From the NCBI RefSeq assembly GCF_016902295.1, contig NZ_JACJLQ010000003.1, positions 1-64,000 of the forward strand: a stretch of DNA of 64,000 nt, read 5' to 3'. Numbering within the stretch: the stretch's first letter is position 1; each line of letters opens with the position of its first letter. Shown here piece after piece: positions 1 through 7,591 of this stretch. The notes beneath the pieces are model-generated. The model was given only the letters and a program-made list of their open reading frames with translations. It was not told the DNA's origin and did no database searches. This DNA comes from Bacteroides caecigallinarum. GTDB taxonomy: Bacteria; Bacteroidota; Bacteroidia; Bacteroidales; Bacteroidaceae. The position numbers were made by a program, and so were the translations under genes.

Positions 1-109
1 TTTCAAAGAGCAATTTTGCTTATTAAAGCATTGAATTTAAGAGCATTGTATTAACAATAACGAGGGCGTTTTGTACTACGTTTTTAGGAACGTAGAACTG
101 GACACCCTA
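1..109. other. Short non-coding flank at window start
   Basis: No reading frame is supported here. One small inverted repeat is visible at about 76-95 (CTACGTT, six-base loop, AACGTAG), downstream of the minus-strand SRPBCC gene. It has no adjoining T-run in the minus direction, so I do not call it a terminator. The region may hold the 3' end of that transcript. Confidence 0.4.
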
Positions 110-541
110 TCAATAAGGTATAATAGAAAGCATATCTGCCAGTTTCTCAACTCCTTCCTGGAGTGGTTTTGAAACCATAGCCTTCATAAACATATTTACT
201 TCGGCACGTATTGTAACTTTCATCTTCGACTGACCGTCGGACACTGGGAGCATCTGTATCCAAAGGTTCAAAGGAATAGGAGATTTATCGCCTTCGAATT
301 TGATACATTTCATAGGCTCACGTTCTATAATTCTAAGAGTCAAACTAATTCCCTGCACCTTCAGTGTTATTGAGTCCTGATCGAAAGTCATATCCTCAAG
401 CTTACCTTCAAGTTTATCTTTAACAGCATCCAAACGCTGACGAATTGATTCCAGATTGTTCAAATCGGATAATTTATTATAAACCCGTTCCTGAGTATAA
501 GGAACATATTTTACAGAGCTTTCGTATTGTAATGTTGCCAT
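110..541 (-). CDS. SRPBCC-fold (START-like) protein, function unknown
   Basis: A 143-residue soluble protein with no signal peptide or membrane segment. The alternating beta pattern, a long C-terminal amphipathic helix and the overall size fit the SRPBCC/polyketide cyclase-like fold, a helix-grip cavity family that binds hydrophobic ligands. No catalytic residues can be assigned. It follows pyrE on the same strand, separated by about 110 bases that hold a strong hairpin with a T-rich tail, so it may be only partly co-transcribed with pyrE. Similar small SRPBCC proteins next to pyrE are, from memory, common in Bacteroides; this was not checked. The ligand is unknown. Confidence 0.7.
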   Translation of the reverse strand: MATLQYESSVKYVPYTQERVYNKLSDLNNLESIRQRLDAVKDKLEGKLEDMTFDQDSITLKVQGISLTLRIIEREPMKCIKFEGDKSPIPLNLWIQMLPVSDGQSKMKVTIRAEVNMFMKAMVSKPLQEGVEKLADMLSIIPY

Positions 542-550
542 ATATTATTA

Positions 551-630
551 AGAAACAAAAAAGAAACACGGATCTTACCGAATGACACGATTCGTAATCA
601 AGAACCGTGAGACCAGTAGAATCCGTGTCT
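551..630 (-). terminator. Nested hairpin with T-rich tail after pyrE
   Basis: Outer arms ACACGGAT (566-573) and ATCCGTGT (621-628) are perfectly complementary. A nearly complete second stem lies inside (CACGATTC with GAACCGTG, one mismatch). Read on the minus strand, the outer stem is followed by a T-rich run (about 551-565), which suits an intrinsic terminator for pyrE. It sits directly upstream of the SRPBCC start, so it could also act as an attenuator. Confidence 0.6.
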
Positions 631-650
631 CCAATTATAATTAATATTCA

Positions 651-1286
651 TTATTTTCCTGTCCAGTGAGCAGGGTCTTCCCTCCAAGCCTGAAGTACAG
701 GTATATCATTTTCGTCAATATAGTTAGTCTTAAGAGCAGCATCAAGCACAGCATTGTAGTTTGTCAGAGTGACAAGTTCTACTTTTGCATTGAGGAATGC
801 CTTTACAGACACATCGAAACCGTAAGTGAATGAAGCTACCATACCGATAACCTCACAACCGTCACGACGGATAGCCTCAACAGCCTTCAAGCTGCTTCCT
901 CCTGTAGAAATCAAATCTTCAACTACAACAACTTTCATTCCCGGACGCAATTCACCTTCAATGAGGTTTTCCAATCCGTGATCTTTTGGGCTTGAGCGAA
1001 CATATACAAATGGCAAGTTGAGCTCTTCTGCTACCAATGCACCCTGAGCGATAGCTCCTGTAGCGACACCAGCAATAGCGTCAACCTGACCGAATTTTTC
1101 AAGGATTACGCGACAGAGTTCCAACTTCACAAAGTTACGAAGTGCAGGATAAGACAAAGTCTTACGGTTGTCGCAATAGATAGGAGATTTCCAACCTGAA
1201 GCCCAAGTAAAAGGGTTGGCCGGCTGAATCTTAACAGCTTTAACTTTCAGCAATTTTTCTGCGAATAATCTTTCCAAAGCTTTCAT
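651..1286 (-). CDS. pyrE: Orotate phosphoribosyltransferase
   Basis: Transfers the phosphoribosyl group of PRPP to orotate, giving OMP in de novo pyrimidine synthesis (cytoplasmic, usually a dimer). The 211-residue protein has the type I PRTase fold; the PRPP loop EDLISTGGSS is at about residues 123-132 and the N-terminal substrate region carries SGWKSPIYCDNR. A start 33 bases further up (1319) is open but would lie at or before the predicted transcription start, because a -7 box (TACTTTTG on the minus strand) covers 1317-1324. I therefore use the ATG at 1286. Length matches the family. It has its own promoter and is separate from the comF-recX-prmC group behind it. Confidence 0.95.
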   Translation of the reverse strand: MKALERLFAEKLLKVKAVKIQPANPFTWASGWKSPIYCDNRKTLSYPALRNFVKLELCRVILEKFGQVDAIAGVATGAIAQGALVAEELNLPFVYVRSSPKDHGLENLIEGELRPGMKVVVVEDLISTGGSSLKAVEAIRRDGCEVIGMVASFTYGFDVSVKAFLNAKVELVTLTNYNAVLDAALKTNYIDENDIPVLQAWREDPAHWTGK

Positions 1287-1316
1287 AATTTTATTAATAT
1301 CTGATAAACATTTGTG

Positions 1317-1324
1317 CAAAAGTA
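1317..1324 (-). promoter_or_regulatory. pyrE promoter, -7 box
   Basis: TACTTTTG on the minus strand matches the Bacteroidetes -7 consensus TAnnTTTG. The predicted start, about 1310, leaves a leader of about 24 nt before the ATG at 1286. No clear -33 element was identified. Confidence 0.6.
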
Positions 1325-1394
1325 GAGAAATACATCGGTATTTGAAAATTTATACGTATTAAATTTGCTAAAAACTGACATAAAGCATATTATA

Positions 1395-2087
1395 TCAGGA
1401 TTTTGCCCACGCCAATGTTGCGACACTGATTTTTATTCCGGTCACCGATTTCAGAGCATCAATACAGGCTGTAATCGTGGCTCCTGTAGTAAGCACATCA
1501 TCTATGAGAAGTATATGCCTGCCTTTCAATAATGGAGCTTCGGAAGTAGCGCTGAACAGTCCTTCGGCATTCTCCCATCGTTCAAAACCGGATTTATGCG
1601 TTTGGGTCGCATTATTATGTGTTCTCGTCAGACAGTTAGTACACACCGGAATTGAAGTAACATCAGAAATACCTTTTGCCAACAATTCCGACTGATTGTA
1701 TCCTCTATCACGAAATCTGTCCTTATGCAAAGGAACTGGAATAATACAGTCTATACCATCAAAGAAGCCCGTATTACGAAGTGCAGTTCCCATAATACGC
1801 CCCATCTGAATACATAGATGTTTTCGTCCATGATATTTCATACCATGGAGAACGCTTGACACCAATCCTCCACGGGCGTAATAATATAATGACGTAGCAC
1901 GTTCAATCGGGAATATTCCCCAAAAGCGCCTTTCTATCTCATTTTCCGGAGTATTTAGTATTCCTGTCAGAGGCAATGACGCAAGACATGATATACACAG
2001 CCCCTCCTCCTGTGCGGAAAGCAACTTCCCGCAACATACACAGATGCGCGGGAAGAAAAAATCACGTATATCATTCAGTAAATTCAT
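1395..2087 (-). CDS. comF: ComF-family phosphoribosyltransferase-like protein
   Basis: A 230-residue ComF homologue. The N-terminus has a four-cysteine zinc site (C16, C18/C19, then C31 and C34) and the C-terminus has a PRTase signature, LLIDDVLTTGAT, near residues 194-205. In competent bacteria ComF/GntX proteins help internalised single-stranded DNA reach recombination. In Bacteroides the role is not settled, so natural transformation should not be inferred from this gene alone. It lies 5 bases behind recX, which itself overlaps prmC, so the three form one minus-strand operon. Confidence 0.85.
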   Translation of the reverse strand: MNLLNDIRDFFFPRICVCCGKLLSAQEEGLCISCLASLPLTGILNTPENEIERRFWGIFPIERATSLYYYARGGLVSSVLHGMKYHGRKHLCIQMGRIMGTALRNTGFFDGIDCIIPVPLHKDRFRDRGYNQSELLAKGISDVTSIPVCTNCLTRTHNNATQTHKSGFERWENAEGLFSATSEAPLLKGRHILLIDDVLTTGATITACIDALKSVTGIKISVATLAWAKS

Positions 2088-2092
2088 TTCGG

Positions 2093-2554
2093 TCAGAAAT
2101 CAGTTTTTACAAATCGCATTATCTCCTGCATAGTGAATCCCCTGCCAGCTGCGAAACGGATAAGCTTGGCATTGCGTTCATAATCAGTTTCAGCCTTGAT
2201 ACTTTTAGACTTTTGTTTCAGAAGATTTTTGAGTATTCCGTAATATTCATCCTCATCAATAGCCTCCAGTCCAGTATTAATCTCATCAGAGGCAAGTCCC
2301 TTCATACGCAATGATTGGGCAATCTTTACCCTGCCCCATTGATTGAAACGATATTTGTCGCGTACGTACGCGCTGCAAAAGCGGACTGTATCAAGAAACT
2401 TTTCTTTAAAAAGGCGCTCCATTACGGCTGCTACAGTTTCCGGACTCGCACCCCAGGCTTTCAGTTTTGCCTCAACATCCGAAGGGCATCTCTCCACCGC
2501 CGAGCAATAAGACTCAGCCTTATTCAATATTTCTTTTTCCGTATATTCTTTCAT
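2093..2554 (-). CDS. recX: RecX-family regulator of RecA
   Basis: RecX proteins bind RecA filaments and limit or modulate recombination. The 153-residue product has the family's three-helix repeats: lysine- and aromatic-rich helices such as FCSAYVRDKYRFNQWG around residues 60-75, and a C-terminal helical block ending FTMQEIMRFV. Length is within the usual range of about 150-170. The start codon overlaps the prmC stop in an ATGA arrangement (2551-2554), suggesting translational coupling. Being followed by ComF puts two DNA-processing genes together. Confidence 0.85.
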   Translation of the reverse strand: MKEYTEKEILNKAESYCSAVERCPSDVEAKLKAWGASPETVAAVMERLFKEKFLDTVRFCSAYVRDKYRFNQWGRVKIAQSLRMKGLASDEINTGLEAIDEDEYYGILKNLLKQKSKSIKAETDYERNAKLIRFAAGRGFTMQEIMRFVKTDF

Positions 2555-3390
2555 GGTCTCAAAGCCTTAATCATCCTGTCATTCCCGGACAAGTCTTTCC
2601 TCAATTCAATATCCTTATACCCCATCGAAGCCAACATATCTACTGTCTCACTGCCGTAAGCCCTGTTTATCTCAAAATATATCAGTCCCCCGTCATTCAA
2701 TATATCCAGCCCTAACTCTGCTATACGTCTGTAGAAACGCAACGGATCGTCGTCAGGAACAAAAAGTGCCAGATCCGGTTCCCACTCAAGAACGTTTCTC
2801 TCCATATCCTTCTTTTCGCTTTCCGTTATATAAGGAGGATTGCTTACAAGAATGTCAACCCTTATATCGGGAATATCAGTTCCAAGCACATCAACACGGC
2901 TGAAAGCCACATCCGCATTATTTATACGCGCATTCTCAGATGCTACGGACAATGCCTCTTCCGAAATATCCCATGCCGACACTACAGGCGAATCCATCAT
3001 CAAAGCCAACGATACAGGGATACATCCGCTTCCGGTACCGATGTCAAGGACATGTGCGCCTTCACGCTTATTGTCCGTCACTATCCAGTCTATCAATTCC
3101 GCAGTCTCAGGTCGTGGAATAAGAACTGCAGGCGTCACCTTAAAGCGATAGCCGCAAAACCATGTTTCACCGATAATATATTGCAAGGGTTCGTACGACT
3201 TCAGGCGCGCCAGAATATCATTTACCTCCGAAAGTTTTTCTGACGAAAAATTCATATCTTTGCCTGCATATAAGTCAAGAGCCGACAGCCGGAATTTCTC
3301 TGTCAGTATATATTTTGCCATGGCAGCAGCCTCGGCATCCGGATAATAGCCGGAAAGTTCTTGTCGTATATAAGTATATATTGGATGCAT
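2551..3390 (-). CDS. prmC: Release factor glutamine N5-methyltransferase
   Basis: Methylates the glutamine of the GGQ motif in peptide chain release factors, using SAM. The 279-residue protein has an N-terminal helical release-factor-binding domain, the SAM motif VLDIGTGSGC at residues 114-123 and the catalytic NPPY at 184-187, all diagnostic. An upstream in-frame ATG at 3399 overlaps the predicted -7 box (minus strand TACTTTTG at 3397-3404). I prefer the ATG at 3390; the transcript may then begin almost at the start codon. It is the first gene of the prmC-recX-comF operon and is divergent from ribD. Confidence 0.93.
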   Translation of the reverse strand: MHPIYTYIRQELSGYYPDAEAAAMAKYILTEKFRLSALDLYAGKDMNFSSEKLSEVNDILARLKSYEPLQYIIGETWFCGYRFKVTPAVLIPRPETAELIDWIVTDNKREGAHVLDIGTGSGCIPVSLALMMDSPVVSAWDISEEALSVASENARINNADVAFSRVDVLGTDIPDIRVDILVSNPPYITESEKKDMERNVLEWEPDLALFVPDDDPLRFYRRIAELGLDILNDGGLIYFEINRAYGSETVDMLASMGYKDIELRKDLSGNDRMIKALRP

Positions 3391-3423
3391 AATATGCAAA
3401 AGTAAGAAAAAAAGCTCAACACT

Positions 3424-4473
3424 ATGACTACAGATGAGAAATATATCCGCAGATGTATAGAACTTGCATCAAACGGACTGTGCAATGCAGCTCCCAATCC
3501 GATGGTTGGAGCGGTAATAGTTCATAACGGTAAGATTATCGGCGAAGGCTATCATGCCAGATGCGGTGAAGGTCATGCCGAAGTCAATGCCATACGTTCC
3601 GTAAAAGATGAAAGCCTGCTCAAGGAATCCACCATATACGTAAGCCTGGAACCATGCTCACACTATGGGAAGACACCTCCATGTGCCGACCTTATCATCA
3701 GCAAGGGTATTCCACGTGTTGTTGTGGGCTGTATAGACCCTTTCTCACAAGTGTCAGGCAGAGGAATAAAGAAACTGCGCGATGCAGGTATTGAAGTCAC
3801 TGTAGGAGTACTGGAAGATGAATGTAAGAATCTTATTAGACGTTTCGTTACATTCAACACCCGGAAGCGTCCGTATATTACGCTGAAATGGGCAGAATCA
3901 GCCGACGGATTTATTGACATCATCCGCGAAAACGGCTCGCCTGTAGTATTGTCAACCCCCATCACATCAATGTACGTACACAAGCAAAGGGCAGAACACA
4001 AGGCTATACTCGTAGGTCGAAAAACGGCTCTACTTGACAACCCTTCGCTAACCACGCGCAATTGGTATGGTGCCAATCCATTAAGATTAGTCATAGACCG
4101 TACTCTCTCGCTGCCTTCCAATCTCAGAATGTTCGACCACTCTACACCGACGCTCGTATTCACAGAAAAAGAAAAAGCCGCAGAGGAAAACCTGGAATAC
4201 ATAACATTGGATTTCTCAAAGGACATATTACCACAAATCCTTACCGTTCTTTACGAAAAAAAGATACAGTCTCTGCTTGTAGAGGGTGGCACTACCCTAC
4301 TCCAGTCATTCATCAATTCAGGTCTGTGGGATGAGATGTTTGTTGAACATTCAGAAAAAGTATTGGGAGAAGGTGTGAAATCGCCTGTCATACCGAAAGG
4401 AGCAGTGATGAGGACTGAAATGCGTGACGGGGTTTGCGTGAGTCATTATGTAGTTAGGTATCATAAGGAGTAA
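3424..4473 (+). CDS. ribD: Riboflavin biosynthesis deaminase/reductase
   Basis: A bifunctional enzyme that deaminates the pyrimidine of the GTP cyclohydrolase II product and then reduces the ribose side chain, steps two and three of riboflavin synthesis. The N-terminal cytidine-deaminase-like domain has the zinc site: HAE at residues 51-53, PCSH with C78, and C87 in PPC. The C-terminal half, from about residue 150, is a DHFR-like reductase domain with the conserved DNPSLTTR stretch. 349 residues is typical of full-length RibD. No FMN riboswitch is visible in the 34-base gap to prmC. Confidence 0.95.
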   Translation: MTTDEKYIRRCIELASNGLCNAAPNPMVGAVIVHNGKIIGEGYHARCGEGHAEVNAIRSVKDESLLKESTIYVSLEPCSHYGKTPPCADLIISKGIPRVVVGCIDPFSQVSGRGIKKLRDAGIEVTVGVLEDECKNLIRRFVTFNTRKRPYITLKWAESADGFIDIIRENGSPVVLSTPITSMYVHKQRAEHKAILVGRKTALLDNPSLTTRNWYGANPLRLVIDRTLSLPSNLRMFDHSTPTLVFTEKEKAAEENLEYITLDFSKDILPQILTVLYEKKIQSLLVEGGTTLLQSFINSGLWDEMFVEHSEKVLGEGVKSPVIPKGAVMRTEMRDGVCVSHYVVRYHKE

Positions 4474-4478
4474 CTTGA

Positions 4479-4533
4479 GTTCGCTGTCCGTTTATTACCC
4501 ATGCACTGAACAGTTAATAAATGGTCAGTGAAC
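4479..4533. repeat. Imperfect 19-bp inverted repeat with 11-bp periodic units
   Basis: Arms at 4479-4497 (starting GTTCGCTG) and 4515-4533 (ending CAGTGAAC) are complementary at most positions, giving a long hairpin six bases after the ribD stop. The same stretch divides into five 11-base units starting at 4479, 4490, 4501, 4512 and 4523, each weakly of the form GTT-N5-AAC. It sits between two convergent genes and may be a bidirectional terminator, although no clear T-run follows it. Confidence 0.5.
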
Positions 4534-4565
4534 CCAAAATGGGGGAAATATACAAGCCACAACAA

Positions 4566-5558
4566 TCAAACTGAAATATCCACACGGTTTATTTCCTTTG
4601 ACTTTACTTTAATGCAGTGCGCACTATCATTATTAAACAAAACCACGTTAACTCCCCCTTTATGCAAAGAACTGTAAAATTTAATTCCATCAATTCCACG
4701 AACCTTACAATATTCACATATAAGTTGAGTTGGGACATATTCCAATTCGGTATCAAATCTTCTTAAAGGCTTTGACAAATCACGACTTATCAACTGCAAT
4801 AATTTATATTTGCACAAAATATTATCCAACGAATCTGAAGCATTATTAAAAGCATAATACAGGCTCAATTCCGAAGTAAAATCCAGAATATTAAGATTCT
4901 CTTTTACCTCAAATATTCCGATTGAAATCATATCCAAATACAAAGCCCTTACCTCATAATAAGTGGTGGCTTCATCAATACATAAATACAGATAAGGAAT
5001 ACCTATAGGATTAGCACGTCCTGCAGTAGCTTTATCCTTTGGAGGACATCCCATTTCTTTTTTAGTCAGATAATGTTTTCCTGAAGGAATAACTCTCGCC
5101 CTATAAAGTTTTGTACCTTTGGGAATTATAGTATTTGGAACTATTATTTTATTATCATCGAAATAAGATAAAGAAGTAAAGAATCGCTTTTCCTCACGAA
5201 CTTGCTTTTTTAGTTCTTCCCAAATAGACAAAGCATTTCTTATCGAAGATTTATATTCTACCTTATCATTGATAGAGAAACCATATCCACCCTTATTCAA
5301 AAAATACTCCAATATAAGTTTACCCACATCATTTGAAACAAACAAGTTCCAATCGTTTTGTACAATATCAGTTATGGTATTCCCTTCATTGCCAAGCTCA
5401 AAGAGAGACAATACACCTTTGAAGAAGTCCGAAAAATGTTCAATATCAATTACCGAAGAAAATTGACCACAAAAATCGCATACACCAGCACCTGATGATT
5501 CGTTGCAGATTTCAATCTGCATTTCTATATCATTGAAACAACAATCGCACACCAACAT
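4566..5558 (-). CDS. RES-domain protein with zinc finger, putative NAD-degrading effector
   Basis: A 330-residue protein. The N-terminus has a small zinc finger (C4/C6/C7 and C27-x-x-C30), then a helical region of the kind called HEPN/RES N-terminal, then a RES domain from about residue 148. RES hallmarks seen: LYRAR with R153, GRANPIGIPYLYL with R181, the YYEVR glutamate near 202, and a late serine-glycine stretch near VVLFN. RES toxins studied elsewhere (for example MbcT) phosphorolyse NAD+. It is the last gene of the sce7726-sce7725-RES cassette, 4 bases after sce7725, and no separate antitoxin gene is visible. A toxic effector in an abortive-infection cassette is plausible but inferred. 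Confidence 0.75.
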   Translation of the reverse strand: MLVCDCCFNDIEMQIEICNESSGAGVCDFCGQFSSVIDIEHFSDFFKGVLSLFELGNEGNTITDIVQNDWNLFVSNDVGKLILEYFLNKGGYGFSINDKVEYKSSIRNALSIWEELKKQVREEKRFFTSLSYFDDNKIIVPNTIIPKGTKLYRARVIPSGKHYLTKKEMGCPPKDKATAGRANPIGIPYLYLCIDEATTYYEVRALYLDMISIGIFEVKENLNILDFTSELSLYYAFNNASDSLDNILCKYKLLQLISRDLSKPLRRFDTELEYVPTQLICEYCKVRGIDGIKFYSSLHKGGVNVVLFNNDSAHCIKVKSKEINRVDISV

Positions 5559-5562
5559 AGTA

Positions 5563-6510
5563 TTATTCAGGTAATATACGGTTAATCAATTCCAAATGAT
5601 TTTTCACAGACAGTTTCTTCAAATAGCCAAGACCAGGATAACCATCGTCCGATTTTGATTTTTCTATAAGTTCATCCACAGCAGATGTATGCACAATATC
5701 ACAACCATTAAAGAATGGTTCTATCTTTTGTGCAGCCTCATGAAACTTTCCCTTAATATTAGACTGGTCATAATTATTTTCTGAAACAAAATGGTGTACG
5801 TATATTTCCTCTTCTGTCTTTTTATATGTCAAATGAATAGCTATGGCATAAGGCAACATTCCACCCTCTACAAAATCTTTTCCTATAGTAGTATAATCAG
5901 AAAAGCCATAAAGACCATCAGCACTGTAGAAAGCAAAATCATCACTGAAAAACTCGTCATTGACAAGTTCATAATCCGCATTTCTTGTCCTACTATTAAA
6001 TCTGTCCTTCAATGATATTATATGCTTGTCTAACTTCAACAAACGAGGCCTAACAGACCGGGCACCAGAATTTGCAAACACAATGTATCTGACAGTCTCA
6101 TTACTCAAAAAAGACATGAGCCTCTCGTCTGTTACGTCCACACCTTTGGGCAATACTATCATAAGGTCATCCAATCCATTCAGAGAAGCATGCTCCAGTA
6201 ATCTTTCCGGATTATTCTTGTATGTATAAGCCGGAATCCATTGAGTTTTTTTATCAATTATCTGAGGTAATTGTTTCAGTATATCATTATCAATATTTTC
6301 ATGTTTAAAATCACCGTCATTCGGATTTAATATGATTGCAAATTTCATTCCATTCTCAATCATAACGCCTAAAGCAATATTCATTCCATTCATTTGCTGC
6401 TTTACGGGTTCAATAATCGGTATTATTTTATTATTACCCTGATTATCGTTTGAAAAATCTCTCAGAGCCATCAGTTCAAACTGCTTGCCTCTCAAATACG
6501 GGAAATACAT
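5563..6510 (-). CDS. sce7725-family protein
   Basis: A 315-residue protein opening with MYFPYLRGKQFELMALRDF, a signature I recognise from the family named after Sorangium sce7725, normally found next to sce7726. No enzymatic motif is assigned to the family. The protein is soluble and mixed alpha/beta, with repeated hydrophobic strands (IIPIIEPVK, FAIILNPNDG, DLMIVLPKG) that could form a TIM-barrel-like core. Its start lies inside the end of sce7726 (19-base overlap), and its stop is 4 bases before the RES gene, so the three are one transcription unit. Its role is likely to complement the nuclease-like sce7726 protein; this is inference from conserved pairing. Confidence 0.75.
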   Translation of the reverse strand: MYFPYLRGKQFELMALRDFSNDNQGNNKIIPIIEPVKQQMNGMNIALGVMIENGMKFAIILNPNDGDFKHENIDNDILKQLPQIIDKKTQWIPAYTYKNNPERLLEHASLNGLDDLMIVLPKGVDVTDERLMSFLSNETVRYIVFANSGARSVRPRLLKLDKHIISLKDRFNSRTRNADYELVNDEFFSDDFAFYSADGLYGFSDYTTIGKDFVEGGMLPYAIAIHLTYKKTEEEIYVHHFVSENNYDQSNIKGKFHEAAQKIEPFFNGCDIVHTSAVDELIEKSKSDDGYPGLGYLKKLSVKNHLELINRILPE

Positions 6511-7388
6511 AAACTTCTGTGTTTTAATGGTTCATTCAATCTATTGATTAACAAATCTCTTTTTTTCTCTGAAAGGTTCATACATAGACACATCTGTCTT
6601 ATTTCTTTAGGTATGCCAGCCAAATCAGACGTAACATTTTTTCTTTTCTTCAGTTCTCCTAAAAAAAGTCCATTCAGCACATCAACCGGTACATTTTTTA
6701 CCAACTCAGCACAAGCATCAAACATTCTGTAAGCAGGAACTTGAGGTAAAGCCTTAAAATACGAATTTACAATGTTTTTGTATTCCACCGTCCTCAAACA
6801 TTTCATCAGGATATCCGTATCTATTTTTTTTTGTGCAGTAGCCGGTCTATATTCTTTCAAAGCCAATCTACCCCTCGTATAAATCAATTCAATAATACCT
6901 GTTTCAGGTTCCACCATTTTCTCATAAAAAACAGCCTTACCTGAAGGTATCACAATATAACATTTATTGAAAATACGTTTATAGTCATCCATCTGCTTCT
7001 TTAAACGCCGAGGCGAATCAAATTCCGTTTTCACTTCAAATGCTTTACTTTCCCCATTAATAATAGCAAAGTCAACAATGGAATTTCCTATTCTAAGTTC
7101 ATTAAAAGCAACAGTTTTCTTAGTTCCATATTTCTTTAGAAGCAACTGATTTATAATTTCATTCTTATAAACATACTCACATTTATACGATTTTGAGATT
7201 ACAGAATACAATGCCTTGAAGTAATCCATATATGTATTATACGACAATGCATCATCGTATGTTGAATAAAGCCAGTCAACATGCGAATAATCATCATAAT
7301 CAATAATATCAGAGAATACTTTGCGGGAAAAGACTGAAGAATAGCTTCTTAGCCTCTCCATTGTAATATTGTTTGCTTCTGCTTGCAT
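6492..7388 (-). CDS. sce7726-family protein, PD-(D/E)XK nuclease-like
   Basis: A 298-residue protein with a likely PD-(D/E)XK nuclease core: E97, D106 in IVDFAII, then E118-x-K120 in AFEVKTEF and Q132 in LKKQMDDY. Proteins of the sce7726 family are of unknown function and pair with sce7725. I chose the ATG at 7388 because a promoter fits just upstream (-7 at 7407-7414), which excludes the longer open frame to 7436. It is the first gene of the cassette. Residues 27-41 reappear, with a stop codon behind them, in the degraded copy at 28279-28326. DNA in this gene is more AT-rich than in the flanking core genes. Confidence 0.75.
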   Translation of the reverse strand: MQAEANNITMERLRSYSSVFSRKVFSDIIDYDDYSHVDWLYSTYDDALSYNTYMDYFKALYSVISKSYKCEYVYKNEIINQLLLKKYGTKKTVAFNELRIGNSIVDFAIINGESKAFEVKTEFDSPRRLKKQMDDYKRIFNKCYIVIPSGKAVFYEKMVEPETGIIELIYTRGRLALKEYRPATAQKKIDTDILMKCLRTVEYKNIVNSYFKALPQVPAYRMFDACAELVKNVPVDVLNGLFLGELKKRKNVTSDLAGIPKEIRQMCLCMNLSEKKRDLLINRLNEPLKHRSLCISRI

Positions 7389-7406
7389 ACTTATAATGAT
7401 AATAAA

Positions 7407-7438
7407 CAAATATATTACTTTTTCCCGGTATAGCAAAA
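7407..7438 (-). promoter_or_regulatory. Promoter of the sce7726-sce7725-RES cassette
   Basis: On the minus strand, TTTTG (7434-7438) and TATATTTG (7407-7414) are 19 bases apart, a good match to the Bacteroidetes promoter. The predicted start is about 7400, giving a leader of about 12 nt. A decayed version of the same spacing is present at 28341-28370. Confidence 0.7.
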
Positions 7439-7512
7439 ATTAGAGATATTTAATATTGTTCTTTTTTTTACCTTCACACTGTGATATTTTGTTTTTTAAT
7501 TATTGACGGCAT

Positions 7513-7580
7513 TAAACGATATCTAAACAGTTCCTAAAGAGGGCTTAAATCCTATTTAGGCAGTGTTTAGATTATGTTTA
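7513..7580. repeat. 11-bp phased TAAA/TTTA array
   Basis: TAAA occurs at 7513, 7524, 7535 and 7546, exactly 11 bases apart. TTTA then occurs at 7555, 7566 and 7577, also 11 apart, so seven half-palindromes continue the same phase with the strand sense flipped midway. It lies between the sce7726 promoter and the end of the HEPN gene. The architecture matches the arrays at 28550 and 46537. Confidence 0.7.
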
Positions 7581-7591
7581 GGTAAAAGCGA

